From the NCBI RefSeq assembly GCF_029869925.1, contig NZ_CP118605.1:3748001-3812000 (forward strand): a stretch of DNA of 64,000 nucleotides, read 5' to 3'. The notes beneath the pieces are model-generated. The model worked only from the letters and a program-made list of their open reading frames with translations, was not told the DNA's origin and did not search any database. The translations under genes were made by a program, and so were the position numbers. Within the stretch, counting starts at the first letter, position 1; every line of letters starts with the position of its first letter. The stretch comes from Microbulbifer bruguierae (GTDB taxonomy: Bacteria; Pseudomonadota; Gammaproteobacteria; Pseudomonadales; Cellvibrionaceae). Shown one piece after another: positions 26,725 through 36,673 of the stretch.

Positions 26725-27298
26725 GAAATTATCTCCCCAAGAGGTTGGTTTATTTTTTGTTCTTCCAAAAAAAATTTTTGAGAATCCCAACCATGGATAA
26801 AAACATGACAATCAAATCGACGACCAAGGCTTTCCTGTAACAGATTGTATCTGCGCCAAGGTGGGCCGGATATGTGCCACTGAGCACCAAAAAGAAGCAT
26901 TAAAGCCTGAAAACAAAGGGTTTAAGCGGTAAATTAAAACTATATGACTTATTGTTCTTTTGATGACTATTGTGTCATTTATGGATTAAAAGTATTTCCT
27001 AGCATGTATTTAAGCTCCCGCCTATATTGACTATCGACTTTGTATCTTTGTGGAGTTTTGCGCCGGAAGATCCCGATATTTCAGGGGTATGGGGGTGGCG
27101 TCGAGCGAGGGCCGTATTACCTGCATACAGCGTAAACCCCAGTGAAGCCTCGATGTCGGGAGGGACAAATTCACGACAGCCGTGTAAAATTTAGCCAGTT
27201 TTCACGGGCATTCGACGATACCCGGCGCGTCCATGATCCCGCGTGTACAGCATTCCATTCTGCAGGGCCGTGTCCCTGGGGTTTCCTACAGGTTGTTC
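26725..27298. other. Divergent intergenic region
   Basis: This 574-base region separates the autotransporter (leftward) from the DTW-domain gene (rightward). The part from about 26890 to 27040 is A+T-rich. It should contain both promoters. Besides the 26-bp motif at 26836-26861 I see no gene, RNA or strong hairpin in it. Confidence 0.5.
26836..26861 (-). promoter_or_regulatory. Shared 26-bp upstream motif, copy 2
   Basis: This sequence (TGTAACAG, one base, TTGTATC, ending CAAGG on the + strand) lies about 110 bases upstream of the autotransporter start. It matches the copy upstream of the S9 gene at 15677-15702 in 22 of 26 positions and has the same orientation relative to the gene. It is a candidate binding site or promoter element for co-regulation of the two transcription units. 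Confidence 0.5.
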
Positions 27299-28045
27299 AT
27301 GTATTCCACCAGTTACACTCGCCTGCGAGCCCAGGAGCTCGCCAAATCCACCAAGCCATTCCTCGCCAAGGGCAAAAGCGTAAAGCGCTGTGGCGATTGC
27401 CAGATGGGGGAGTTCGCCTGCATGTGTGCATGGCGGCCTGCAGCCGAGAGTGCGGTGGAATTTGTGCTGCTCATGCACCGCAAGGAACTGTTCAAGCCCA
27501 CCAATACCGGCCGCCTGATTATCGATACCTTTCCCGGAACCCGGGCATATCTCTGGAACAGGCTCGAAGCCCCCGAAGAATTGAAAGCGCTGCTGAATGA
27601 CCCGGCGCGACAATGCTATGTGGTATTTCCGGCGGACGATTCCGGTACAACGACCAGAAGGGTTGTGCAGAGCCTTCCCGCCACGTCAAAAAAGATCACA
27701 TTGATTTTATTGGATGGCACCTGGAAGCAATGTAGCCGCATGGTGGGACTCAGCCGCTGGCTGGACGGTGTTCCCTGCCTGAGTCTGCCGGAAACCCTGG
27801 TGCGCTCCTATACGGTGAGAGACTCGGGAAAGAGTGACCGCTTCTCGACGATTGAAGCGGCGATCAGTTGCCTGTTACTGGCGGGGGAGGCGGAGCCAGC
27901 ACAAACCCTGCAGCATTATTTTTCGGTATTTAATCAGCACTATCTGGCGACGCGCGGAGTGTGTACACCGGAGCCGGGTGAGAGCCATGATTTTCTGCAG
28001 GGTGTGCTGGAAGCGCGACACTCCAATGCCCATAGCGCCGCCTGA
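27299..28045 (+). CDS. DTW-domain protein, tRNA-uridine aminocarboxypropyltransferase
   Basis: A 248-residue DTW-domain protein. It has a Cys cluster near the N-terminus (KRCGDCQMGEFACMC), a likely zinc site, and the family motif LLDGTWKQC. TapT/YfiP-type members install the acp3U modification on a tRNA uridine using S-adenosylmethionine. I choose ATG 27299 after an AGG-containing ribosome site; an earlier in-frame ATG at 27233 would add 22 residues. It stands alone, divergent from the autotransporter and convergent with the DUF1254 gene, and reads as a housekeeping gene. Confidence 0.85.
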   Translation: MYSTSYTRLRAQELAKSTKPFLAKGKSVKRCGDCQMGEFACMCAWRPAAESAVEFVLLMHRKELFKPTNTGRLIIDTFPGTRAYLWNRLEAPEELKALLNDPARQCYVVFPADDSGTTTRRVVQSLPATSKKITLILLDGTWKQCSRMVGLSRWLDGVPCLSLPETLVRSYTVRDSGKSDRFSTIEAAISCLLLAGEAEPAQTLQHYFSVFNQHYLATRGVCTPEPGESHDFLQGVLEARHSNAHSAA

Positions 28046-28084
28046 TGTTCAAAATATCGTGGAAATCCGATTTGCTCGGAACCA

Positions 28085-28111
28085 CTAACTGTTGAAACCA
28101 ATAACAGTTAG
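28085..28111. terminator. Hairpin between convergent genes
   Basis: A 9-bp inverted repeat (CTAACTGTT / AACAGTTAG) in the 93-base gap between the convergent DTW and DUF1254 genes. It lacks a clear T run, so its role as terminator is weakly supported. Confidence 0.35.
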
Positions 28112-28138
28112 AACCAATAACTACTGTTGGTAGTGCCC

Positions 28139-29758
28139 TTACTCAACCAGCTCCACCTCACTCGGTCGCCACTGCTTGTTGAAAAAGGATTCCATTGGGC
28201 TGTAAAGGCGCAGAATCGGGAAAAAACTTTTTCCCGGAATGGTCTGGATCCAGTTGCCACGCGCTACGCCATCCGGTTGTGTCGGTGCGAAATATACCGT
28301 TATCGATCCATCGGCGGCTGCCTCGGCGGCTGGTGATGGATAGCTCTGGCTGCCCGCACGGGGATAACGCTGTGGTGTATCGAGCATGGAGCGGGTCATG
28401 GTGTCATACAGTGTCCAGGACCAGAATTTCTCCGCAGGGATATTTTTTGGCAGCGTAACCTTGTAGGTTTTCGCTCCATCAAAGTAGTTATTGTCGGAAT
28501 CCGCCATGGTCCACAAATAGGTGGAGCCGATACCGGTCAGCCGCATGGCCATTGCCGGTGTGATTCCGGTAACGCCGTAAAAAAACGCCTGGCGGGCATC
28601 CAGTTTCCGGTAACCCGTTGCCGGGAAAGGCTTCACTCCCTCCCTGGTAATCATCGGAATCGGGGTTTCGAACTCGTAGCCGGTCACAAACAGCATGTTC
28701 TGCCAGTTGGCGTCGTCGTAGTAAAACCAGGAGCGGTCTCGTGGATTCATGATGAGTGAGCGAGAGGTGGCGTTAGCCACTTTTAGCGCTTCATTGAGAA
28801 TCTTCTGCATGCGCGCATCCGGCGCAAAGGGTTTGCCTTTAATAATACCGATGGCGGCGACTGGCCCCATCAGTTCCGGGTCCAGCGCGGTCGCCGGTTC
28901 CTCCTGCACCACTTCATTCAGCATTTCGAAATACGACATATCATTTGGTGGAATGGTATTCATCACCTTGCCGCTGCCTTCGTGAAAAACGGTTGGCGCG
29001 GGTTCGGTAATTTTTCCGAGTCTGGCCTTGCCGGCAAGAAATTCAGCAACGGATGTGCCGACGCCACCGGAATTGTAGGGGTAGACTTTGGTGAACTTGC
29101 GGATGCGCTCGGCCACCGGTTTCGGGTCGTTGTTATTTTCCAGAAAGGCGCGAGCAAACCAGACACTGTGAAGGGTGCGCGAATGTGCGATATTGAATCC
29201 ACCCTCGGGCAGCGGGCCGTCATAATCCGGCGGCACGATCAGATATTTGCCGCCCGCGCCACGATCCGGCCCCGGCATGCCGACATCGATTACCCAGCGG
29301 AACCAGGCATCCTGGACCGTGCCGAGCACCTGCGGTGGTACCTCGAGTACCATTGGGCCCTTGCTGAGATCCAGGCTGCCCATCACATAAACGGTATCGG
29401 CATTGGCGGTCAGGAACAGCGACTTGGCATCCATCAATTCGGAAAACACAATGACCTCGTTTTCCTTTACGCCGACATCGCGCATGCCTTTGCGCAGCAT
29501 GTAAATACTTACCCCGCGCAGGTTGTCGGCAAAGGCACGAACTGCATGGGTCAGGTCGAGATTGTCATATACCTTGGTGAGAGTTTCGTCGCTGGGCATG
29601 CCATCCTCAAATTCCAGCGTGCCGATACGTGTCTCCACTTTGTCCGGCGTTGTAATGGACGGCGGAATCGCGGCGCTTGATTGGGCGTTAGCGGGAAGCG
29701 CAGTGCTCAATAAAATGCCAACGGCAAGGAAAACGGGTAGCTTTTTTAGGGGGTGCAT
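28139..29758 (-). CDS. DUF1254/DUF1214-domain exported protein
   Basis: A 539-residue protein with a signal peptide ending LPANAQ. The N-terminal half (ADNLRGVSIYMLRKG, LTANADTVYVMGSLDLS, GMPGPDRGAGGKYLIVPP) matches the DUF1254 type, and the C-terminal half (TYLWTMADSDNNYFDGAKTY, WSWTLYDTMTRSML) the DUF1214 type. These two domains commonly occur together in bacterial periplasmic proteins without a firmly known biochemical role. It is separated from the sirtuin gene by 175 bases and appears monocistronic. Function unknown. Confidence 0.85.
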   Translation of the reverse strand: MHPLKKLPVFLAVGILLSTALPANAQSSAAIPPSITTPDKVETRIGTLEFEDGMPSDETLTKVYDNLDLTHAVRAFADNLRGVSIYMLRKGMRDVGVKENEVIVFSELMDAKSLFLTANADTVYVMGSLDLSKGPMVLEVPPQVLGTVQDAWFRWVIDVGMPGPDRGAGGKYLIVPPDYDGPLPEGGFNIAHSRTLHSVWFARAFLENNNDPKPVAERIRKFTKVYPYNSGGVGTSVAEFLAGKARLGKITEPAPTVFHEGSGKVMNTIPPNDMSYFEMLNEVVQEEPATALDPELMGPVAAIGIIKGKPFAPDARMQKILNEALKVANATSRSLIMNPRDRSWFYYDDANWQNMLFVTGYEFETPIPMITREGVKPFPATGYRKLDARQAFFYGVTGITPAMAMRLTGIGSTYLWTMADSDNNYFDGAKTYKVTLPKNIPAEKFWSWTLYDTMTRSMLDTPQRYPRAGSQSYPSPAAEAAADGSITVYFAPTQPDGVARGNWIQTIPGKSFFPILRLYSPMESFFNKQWRPSEVELVE

Positions 29759-29933
29759 AAGGCGCCACTTTTGCTGAAAGGATTATGAAAAAACTTTAGC
29801 AGTTCGCGAAAGTAACTCGGAGGCAAGTAGCGGAAGCTTTTATGTAACAGCTCGTGAAATCCGGCATAGGGGGAGAAACTGGCTATGGTAAATCACGTGT
29901 CAGGAGTAAAAACGGCTGTATATTTCACCGGCA

Positions 29934-30758
29934 TTAAGAAATGCCCAGCTCGCTTGCGATCAGGGTGATCGCCTCCCTGGCGCCTGTTGCCATGCTGATG
30001 GCATTGGGGTGGGCGGATTGTGATTCTCGGGGATTTATCCGGATCAGGGTGCCGTCGAGATAATCTCCCTGATTGCGCACCGTGGGTATGGCGGTGCCGG
30101 CACCGCATTCGATGGTGACCAGGTTGCCGGCGCGTTGCAGCCATTTTTCGTACCTGGCCTGCTGCAATTCCGCGCGTCGGGAATTCCAGTGCCAGTCTCC
30201 GAACATCAGGATATTCGGGCGGGCTACGCCGCCGCAGTCTGGGCACTGTGGCATTGCACCGACAGCGAGGCAGCGTTGCTCATCGATGTGAATGCTCTCC
30301 TGCTCTGCCTGCCAGATACTGCTGCTGCAGTCCTGTGCGCACTGCAGGTGGTGGATCGAGCCGTGGCACTCGAAGATTTTTTCCGGATCAAATCCCGCCT
30401 TTTGATAATGACCATCCACATTGCTGGTGAAGACGAAATAGTCCTTCTGCAGTTGTTCGGCGATCGCCAGCAATAAATTAAACCCGGTGTGCGGCTGTAC
30501 CTGGCGATAGAGGTTCAGACGATGGCCGTAAAAGCCCCAGGCGCGCTCGGGGTGGTTGTGGAAGTGCTGGGGGTCGGCAATCTCGACAAACGACAGACCG
30601 GCATCCGCCAATGCCGGATAAGCGCGCCAGAAGCCTTCATTACCGCGAAAATCCGGCAGCCCGGAGTCCACACCCATACCGGCGCCACCGCTAATCAGGA
30701 GGCCGTCGGCCTCGCGAATCGCGGATGCCGCGCGGGCGGCCAATGCTGGTAATTCCAC
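29934..30758 (-). CDS. Sir2-family NAD-dependent protein deacylase
   Basis: A 274-residue sirtuin. NAD-binding motif GAGMGVDSGLPDFRG (residues 25-39), TSNVDGHY (the TQNxD-type motif) and catalytic His in ECHGS are visible. Two Cys pairs (CAQDC and CPDC) form the structural zinc site. The enzyme removes acyl groups from lysines using NAD, in the cytoplasm. The gene is 97 bases after the AraC regulator and may be transcribed with it. The exact substrate is unknown. Confidence 0.9.
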   Translation of the reverse strand: MELPALAARAASAIREADGLLISGGAGMGVDSGLPDFRGNEGFWRAYPALADAGLSFVEIADPQHFHNHPERAWGFYGHRLNLYRQVQPHTGFNLLLAIAEQLQKDYFVFTSNVDGHYQKAGFDPEKIFECHGSIHHLQCAQDCSSSIWQAEQESIHIDEQRCLAVGAMPQCPDCGGVARPNILMFGDWHWNSRRAELQQARYEKWLQRAGNLVTIECGAGTAIPTVRNQGDYLDGTLIRINPRESQSAHPNAISMATGAREAITLIASELGIS

Positions 30759-30855
30759 GGTGTGTCCTTTTGGTGGCTTTTGCGGTTTTTCTTTTGCGGA
30801 TTTTTTATCGAGGGGTTTACTGGCTACCGGTTATACGTAGGGCACCGTGTCTGTA

Positions 30856-31890
30856 TCAGGCCACAGCGCGCCACTGTTTCGGCGAACAGCCCACTTTGCG
30901 TTTGAACGCACGGGAAAAGGCCGCCAGTTCCGAGTAGCCGAGTATATCTGCGATGTCGCTCAGGGGCAGGGTGGTATTGCGGATGTATTTCATCCCCAGC
31001 TGAATCCGGATTTTGTCTGAGGCCTCGCGGAAATTGGTACCGAGTTCCTCGTGCAATCGGCGATGCAGGGTACGCCGTGACATATCCAGTGCCGCGGCCA
31101 CATGGTCCAGCGAAAGGGTTCCCTGTTCGATGGCTTCCCGGGTGGTGTTCTGGAAGGTAGCTGCAAAGCCGCCCGCCAGTGACTGTTCGCTGATTTCAAG
31201 TGCCGACTTGAGCTGTCCGTAGTCGGAGCAGCCGGACACACCTTTGTCGCCGTTGGTTCTTTGCAAAAGTTCACTGGGAAAACACAGGCAGGAAAACTCC
31301 TGGCCGAACAGGACCGGGCAGCGGAAGAACTGCTTGTACGGCCGCACATCTTCCGGCTGTGCATGGTCGAACTGGACGCGGCTGGGCAGCCAGCCTGGTC
31401 CCAGCAATTGCCGGAGAATATTAAAGCCCAGCCCGACGGACAGCAGATGTTTCTGTTTAAGGTCCGGTGCGCCTTCGAGATCCACCGCGACCCGCCAGGT
31501 GGCAATCTCTTTCTCAACCTCGCAGATCGCCCGCGCGCCGTTGATATGCACCTTGAGATGGTCGCCGATATCGGCAATAGCCTGGCCAACCGTGGGGGCC
31601 TCGGCAGCGACGGCGCCAAGTAGCCCCATGGTGGTCAGCGGCTGCCTGCGCGCTACCAGCAGACCAAAGTGCGGCGTGCGGGTAGCCTCCGCCAACCTGT
31701 TCAGGGTATTGATCAGTGCGATATAGGGAATGCGGGCGTCGGGGTTGTACTCGCCTGCCGGTGGCAAGCCATTGCTACGAAAAATCGGTTCCGGGTCGAC
31801 ACCGAGTTCAAGCGCGCTTTCACGGATACCATCGAAGGAGGCGAGTCGAACGGAATGGGTGGTCATACGCGGCAAAACCTGTACCTGCAT
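30856..31890 (-). CDS. AraC-family transcriptional regulator
   Basis: A 344-residue regulator with an N-terminal ligand/dimerisation domain of the arabinose-binding AraC type (about residues 25-210) and a C-terminal double helix-turn-helix (LSLDHVAAALDMSRRTLHRRL and the PLSDIADILGYSELAAFSRAFKR region). The start at ATG 31890 has an AGAAGAG site; ATG 31866 is an alternative. It lies 66 bases after the GMC oxidoreductase gene on the same strand, so it may regulate that gene. The inducer is unknown. Confidence 0.88.
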   Translation of the reverse strand: MQVQVLPRMTTHSVRLASFDGIRESALELGVDPEPIFRSNGLPPAGEYNPDARIPYIALINTLNRLAEATRTPHFGLLVARRQPLTTMGLLGAVAAEAPTVGQAIADIGDHLKVHINGARAICEVEKEIATWRVAVDLEGAPDLKQKHLLSVGLGFNILRQLLGPGWLPSRVQFDHAQPEDVRPYKQFFRCPVLFGQEFSCLCFPSELLQRTNGDKGVSGCSDYGQLKSALEISEQSLAGGFAATFQNTTREAIEQGTLSLDHVAAALDMSRRTLHRRLHEELGTNFREASDKIRIQLGMKYIRNTTLPLSDIADILGYSELAAFSRAFKRKVGCSPKQWRAVA

Positions 31891-31956
31891 CTTCTCTTCT
31901 GCGTCGGAGCAAAATGCGCGCAGTGGCGAAAGGAGTCAAGTCTTGCCGGTCACGCT

Positions 31957-33759
31957 TCAGCCTGCGACCGGCTCGTCAGTGGTGGCTGTATCTGTCGCGG
32001 TATCCGCAACGCCGCTGCGGCAGATGACGCCGTGCAGGTCACCGCTACCGGTCAGCGCGGACATATTGCCAGGCAGCGCTTCGGAAAAGCGCACCGGGGT
32101 GATTTTTTCCGCGCGCTCGCGGTTGAACACCGGCGCCTTCGACCAGGCGTATTCACTCAGGGCGAGAATGGTCAGCGACGGATTGACCCCCAGGTTGCCG
32201 GGAATCAGTGAGCCGTCGATAACGCGCAGGTTCTGGTAGCCGAATACCGCACCGGTGTCGTCCACAACACCATTGTCGGCGCTGCTGCCGATGGCCACAC
32301 CGCCCATCAGGTGCGCGGTGCTGGGCGCACCGGTCAATACTTCGGTGACCACGTTACCGGCGGTACCGCCGCCGGCAGCGTCGATATAGTGACGCGCGGT
32401 CTCATGGGCGATGGGGAAGTAGTTCGACAGCGGCGAGTCACCGGCTTCCTGGGTCACACGCCAGCGGAACGGCCACTTGCCGGATTTCACATGCACGAAA
32501 CTGTCCTTGGTCTGCATTACCAGGAAGATGATGCTGTTGCGGGACTTGCCCACCGGGTTGAGCATGCGCAGCGACTTGAGCGGCTGGCGCAGCATGCTGA
32601 CCAGCATACTGATTTGCCGCGGCACACGGCCGTTGGATTCGGTAATCGGCACCGCGCTCTGCAGGGCAAAGTTGAAATCCCCATAGGGCGCAAAGCGCAC
32701 GATCTCGATGCGGGTCTCGTCGTCCGGGTCGAACATGCTGGTGATGGCGGGGCCTTCACAGACTTCCCGCGGTTTGCCGTTTTTATCCTTGTAGTCACTG
32801 GTGGCGACGATCAGAGTTTCGGAGTTGGTGCGCACCTGGCGGCCGAGCTGCGCTGAGAGATTCGGCAGGGTGCGGTCCTTGTCGCGGGCCTTCAGCAGCA
32901 GCGGGATAGTGCCAAACACACCGGCGGAGACCACTACACCGCGGGTGCGGATCTTGTACGGTTTCTTGAACAGCAACGCGGTGGAGCTCTGTACCGTCAG
33001 CTCGTACCCGGCGCTGCCATCGCGCACGCCTTCGGCATTGGGCAGCGGCTCGATGCGGGTGACCTCGCTCTCCGCGCGGATCTCCACGCCGTTGCGCTCG
33101 GCAAACCAAAGGTAGTTTTTCTCCAGGGTGTTCTTGGCGTTGTGGCGGCAGCCCATCATGCAACCGCCGCAGTGCTGGCAGCTGTTGCGCTCGGGACCAT
33201 CGCCATTGAAATAGGGGTCGCCGCGGTCCTTGCCGCTCTTGTCTTCCGGATCTTCCGGGAACAGCACACCGGTGTTCACCACCTGGAAAGAGTCCTCACG
33301 GCCCATGCGGCGGGCGGTTTCCTTCAGGGTCTCATCGGCAGCGTTGCCGTAGGGGTTCTTGGCTACGCCGATCATGCGCTGGGCCAGGCCGTAAAACGGC
33401 AGCAGGCGTTGTTTCCAGTCCTTGTGTACCCGCGACCAGGGCTCGGACTCGAACACCTCGTCGGTGGGGATCAGATGCACATTGGCGTAAATCAGCGAAC
33501 CGCCGCCGACACCGGCGCCGTGCAGCGCGGTCACCTTGCTGGTCATGCTCACCTGGATGGTGCCGGTCAGCCCCAGCTTGGGAGCCCACAGGAACTTCTT
33601 GATGTTCCAGGAGTTGTTGGAGAAATCCTTGTCTTTCCAGCGCTTGCCTTTCTCCAGCATCAGCACCCGGTGGCCCTTTTCGCTCAGGCGCAGGGCACTG
33701 CAGGAACCGCCAAAACCGGATCCGATGATGACCTGGTCAAAATCAAATTTCTCGCTCAC
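31957..33759 (-). CDS. GMC-family FAD oxidoreductase (cholesterol-oxidase-like)
   Basis: A 600-residue flavoprotein. It starts at GTG 33759 with a good AGAGGAG site eight bases upstream. The N-terminus carries the FAD-binding GSGFGGSCSALRLSEKG motif. A Cys-rich HCGGCMMGCRHNAK segment and the C-terminal GNLGVNPSLTILALSEY region match the GMC branch that includes cholesterol-oxidase-like enzymes. The reaction is oxidation of an alcohol group; the substrate cannot be read from sequence. It is followed by the AraC regulator and preceded by a repeat-bearing intergenic region after the third TonB receptor gene. Confidence 0.87.
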   Translation of the reverse strand: MSEKFDFDQVIIGSGFGGSCSALRLSEKGHRVLMLEKGKRWKDKDFSNNSWNIKKFLWAPKLGLTGTIQVSMTSKVTALHGAGVGGGSLIYANVHLIPTDEVFESEPWSRVHKDWKQRLLPFYGLAQRMIGVAKNPYGNAADETLKETARRMGREDSFQVVNTGVLFPEDPEDKSGKDRGDPYFNGDGPERNSCQHCGGCMMGCRHNAKNTLEKNYLWFAERNGVEIRAESEVTRIEPLPNAEGVRDGSAGYELTVQSSTALLFKKPYKIRTRGVVVSAGVFGTIPLLLKARDKDRTLPNLSAQLGRQVRTNSETLIVATSDYKDKNGKPREVCEGPAITSMFDPDDETRIEIVRFAPYGDFNFALQSAVPITESNGRVPRQISMLVSMLRQPLKSLRMLNPVGKSRNSIIFLVMQTKDSFVHVKSGKWPFRWRVTQEAGDSPLSNYFPIAHETARHYIDAAGGGTAGNVVTEVLTGAPSTAHLMGGVAIGSSADNGVVDDTGAVFGYQNLRVIDGSLIPGNLGVNPSLTILALSEYAWSKAPVFNRERAEKITPVRFSEALPGNMSALTGSGDLHGVICRSGVADTATDTATTDEPVAG

Positions 33760-33935
33760 CGCAGACGCTCCTCTGGAGGTTTTCACAGTTCTTATTGTTG
33801 GATGTCGATGTATCACAGCGAGGATAGAGGAGCACAGGCAATAGAATTTGATATTTCTCGCCACCACCTGGAGGAGTACCGGGGAGCAGCGTACGGTCAT
33901 TTCGGTATTCTCGGCGCGGGAAGCCCGGGAAGAGA

Positions 33936-34010
33936 AGGGGTGTGAAGATATGGTGAGTGAAGGGGTGTGAAGGTATGGTGAGTGAAGGTATGGTGAGTGA
34001 AGGTATGGGG
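33936..34010. repeat. Short tandem repeat array between two genes
   Basis: Two 25-bp units (33936-33960 and 33961-33985; differing at one base, each ending GGTGAGTGA) are followed by a 15-bp partial unit (33986-34000) and a degenerate start of another. It lies between the TonB receptor stop (34055) and the GMC start (33759). It could vary in copy number; no function visible. Confidence 0.8.
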
Positions 34011-34054
34011 AGGGCGTAAGCCCTCCCCGGATCAATGCCACAGTGCAGGAGGCG

Positions 34055-36673
34055 TCAGAAGTTGTACGTCACCTTGCCGTAGACAAAGCGACCGCGCGGA
34101 TCGTGCTGGCTGGATACGTAGCCGTACAGGTCCGAGTCGCCGTCACCGATGGCGAAGGGGGGCTTCTCATCCAGGGCGTTGTCAGCGCCGAGGCTCAGCA
34201 CCAGATTTTCAAAGCCGGTATAACGGGCCTGCAGGTTCACGGTCATAAACGAATCCACCATACGGGATTTGTTGGTGTCGTAGTCCAGGGTGCCATCAAA
34301 GTCGATATCGGGCGTGTCCTCAAATTCGCCGATATAGTTCAGCCCAAGGGTGAAGGCAAAGGTATCGCGAGCCCAGTCGGCGGAGGCCGCCCAGCGGTGC
34401 TCGGGATACTCGTACTCACCGGCCAGTTCCCGGCTTACGAAAGCGTCACCGGCGGAATTCAGTTCCACCCGCTCAAACTCCGCAAGATAGGAGTAGTCGA
34501 GGCGCAGGCCGAGGTCGCCACCGGCGACCGTCAGCGCCGAATACACCATACTCAGGTCAATCCCGGACACATTCTGCTCGCCGATATTGATAAAGCCGCT
34601 GTTGATGGATTGCAGGGAACCGAGCGACTCGCCAGGTAGCGCTGCAGAGCGGACGCAGACGCTACTGTTCTGGTCGTTACAGAACTGGCTGTACAGGTAG
34701 CCGAAAGGTACCGCATCGATCTTGCCTTCCTGGGTAATACGCCACAAGTCCAGTGACAGCTGCATATTGTCGAGCGGCTTGATTACCGCGCCCAGATTAA
34801 AGGACTCGGACTCTTCCGCCTCCAGATCCTCGTTGCCGGAAAATACGATGTTGTAGTCGGTGCTGGCACAGTAGGCCTCGTTGATGGCGCAGCCATAGGT
34901 GTCGATAAAGAACAGGGATTCCTGGGACGGGCCCAGGCCGATCTGCGCCAGAGACGGTGCGCGGAAACCGGTACCCCAGGAGGCGCGCAGCGACAGTGCA
35001 TCACTGGCGGTCCACAGCAGGTTGATCATTGGGTTGGTGGTGCTGCCAAAATCGCTGTAATCGTCGTAGCGGCCGGCGAGGGTCAGATCCAGGTTGGCCG
35101 CCAGGGGAATGGCAAACTCGACGAAGGCCGAATTGATATCCCGACTCGCCGCGGCGGACACCGACTCGGTGCCAAAAATCAGGCCGCGCTGGAACTGGTC
35201 GTCGGGGATATCGGACGCGCTTTCCTCCCGGCGTTCAAGACCGGCGGCCATGGCAATAGCGCCATTGGCGGTATCGAAAAGTTCGCCGCTGATGGTGAAG
35301 TCCAAACTGCGCAATTCGGATTTACCCTGGCGCACCAAACTGGTGGTGATGGCGTCAATCACCGACTGCGGATTCTGTACCCCGCCGAAGGGGTTGTAGC
35401 GGCCCGCGTCAATTTCCTGTTGCAGCAGGTCGGTGCGCACCCAACCCTGGGAGCGATCGCCGCTCTGGGTGGATTCGCTGCGCGAGCGTTGCACCGAAGT
35501 TTCCCAGTCCCATTCGCCAATGGTTCCGCGCAGTCCAAACACACCGCGCAGGTTATCGGTTTCGATATCCCACTGGCGCGCGCCCGCATCGACGGTGCGG
35601 TAGCGGCCGACGTTGACACTGCTGGCGCCGGTAAACGGATTGTCCGGGTGATCGACGGGCACCGTGAGCCCGGCATCTTCGTCCAGGGGTGTCGGCGCGC
35701 CCTGAGCGATCGACGTATTGTGTTGCACTGAGATTACGCTGAAGAACTCGACGCTGTCGGTGAGCTGTGCGTGACCGAGCATCAGAAGTCCGGTGCGCTC
35801 GGCTTCCGGTGTCAGCAGCGTCCACGGGCCGTAATCGTAAACACAGGTCTGGCCGAAAGCGCTGCCCTCGGGGCAGTTGGGGTCAATGGTGGTTTCGCCG
35901 TCGACAATAAAACGGCCGGGATAGCCGCGGGAGGAACGGAAGTCCATACCGCCGCGGAAGGATTGGTCGGCGGTGTCTAACCCTTTGCGCTCCACACTGG
36001 CAAGGGTCGAGTTACTGTGGTGATCAAAGATCAGGGTGATGTTTGAGTCGTCACCGTTCACACCCCAGACCGCAGACACGGACTGCTCGTCGTAACCATC
36101 GGCGCCGCCGAAATCGACCGCGACCTCGGCCCCTTCAAAGTCTTTGCGCAGTACCAGGTTGACCACGCCCGCCACCGCATCGGAGCCGTAAATGGCCGAG
36201 GCGCCATCTTTCAGTACTTCCACCCGTTCAATCGCCGCGATGGGAATACTATTGATATCCACAAAGTTGGTAGTGATGCTCTCGGCAAACGCACTGATGG
36301 CCACCCGTTTCCCGTTCACCAGCACCAGGGTGGCATCGGCGCCCATACCGCGAAGACTGACTGCCGCCGCGCCGTTGGCGGTGGAGTCCTGGTTGTTTCC
36401 GCGCGTGGAAAAGGTCCCGTTACCCGCCGCCGGATTCTTTTCAAACATCTGCTGCAGATTGGTGTAGCCAGATTTTTCTATGGCCTCGCGATCCATTACC
36501 TGAATCGGTGTTGCCGTCTCGAATTCCGCATTGCGCTGAATACGGGAGCCGACAACGGCAATCTCCTCCATGGCATTTTCTTCCGCGGCGAACAGCACCT
36601 GCGGGGTAGCCGCAGTGACCACGGAGAAAATGGCAGTGGATAAAACGTTTTGGCGTAAAAAAAGTTTTTTCAT
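34055..36673 (-). CDS. TonB-dependent receptor (third in window)
   Basis: An 872-residue outer-membrane receptor starting at ATG 36673; an upstream in-frame ATG at 36775 would give an implausible N-terminus. It has a signal peptide ending VLFAAEE, a TonB-box-like MEEIAVVGSRIQ, a plug (ATLVLVNGKRVAIS, GASAIYGSDAVAGVVNLV) and a barrel ending FVYGKVTYNF. It contains paired Cys in two places (CPEGSAFGQTC and CAINEAYC), which may form loop disulfides. It is followed on the same strand by the GMC oxidoreductase after a 295-base gap with repeats. The substrate is unknown. Confidence 0.9.
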   Translation of the reverse strand: MKKLFLRQNVLSTAIFSVVTAATPQVLFAAEENAMEEIAVVGSRIQRNAEFETATPIQVMDREAIEKSGYTNLQQMFEKNPAAGNGTFSTRGNNQDSTANGAAAVSLRGMGADATLVLVNGKRVAISAFAESITTNFVDINSIPIAAIERVEVLKDGASAIYGSDAVAGVVNLVLRKDFEGAEVAVDFGGADGYDEQSVSAVWGVNGDDSNITLIFDHHSNSTLASVERKGLDTADQSFRGGMDFRSSRGYPGRFIVDGETTIDPNCPEGSAFGQTCVYDYGPWTLLTPEAERTGLLMLGHAQLTDSVEFFSVISVQHNTSIAQGAPTPLDEDAGLTVPVDHPDNPFTGASSVNVGRYRTVDAGARQWDIETDNLRGVFGLRGTIGEWDWETSVQRSRSESTQSGDRSQGWVRTDLLQQEIDAGRYNPFGGVQNPQSVIDAITTSLVRQGKSELRSLDFTISGELFDTANGAIAMAAGLERREESASDIPDDQFQRGLIFGTESVSAAASRDINSAFVEFAIPLAANLDLTLAGRYDDYSDFGSTTNPMINLLWTASDALSLRASWGTGFRAPSLAQIGLGPSQESLFFIDTYGCAINEAYCASTDYNIVFSGNEDLEAEESESFNLGAVIKPLDNMQLSLDLWRITQEGKIDAVPFGYLYSQFCNDQNSSVCVRSAALPGESLGSLQSINSGFINIGEQNVSGIDLSMVYSALTVAGGDLGLRLDYSYLAEFERVELNSAGDAFVSRELAGEYEYPEHRWAASADWARDTFAFTLGLNYIGEFEDTPDIDFDGTLDYDTNKSRMVDSFMTVNLQARYTGFENLVLSLGADNALDEKPPFAIGDGDSDLYGYVSSQHDPRGRFVYGKVTYNF

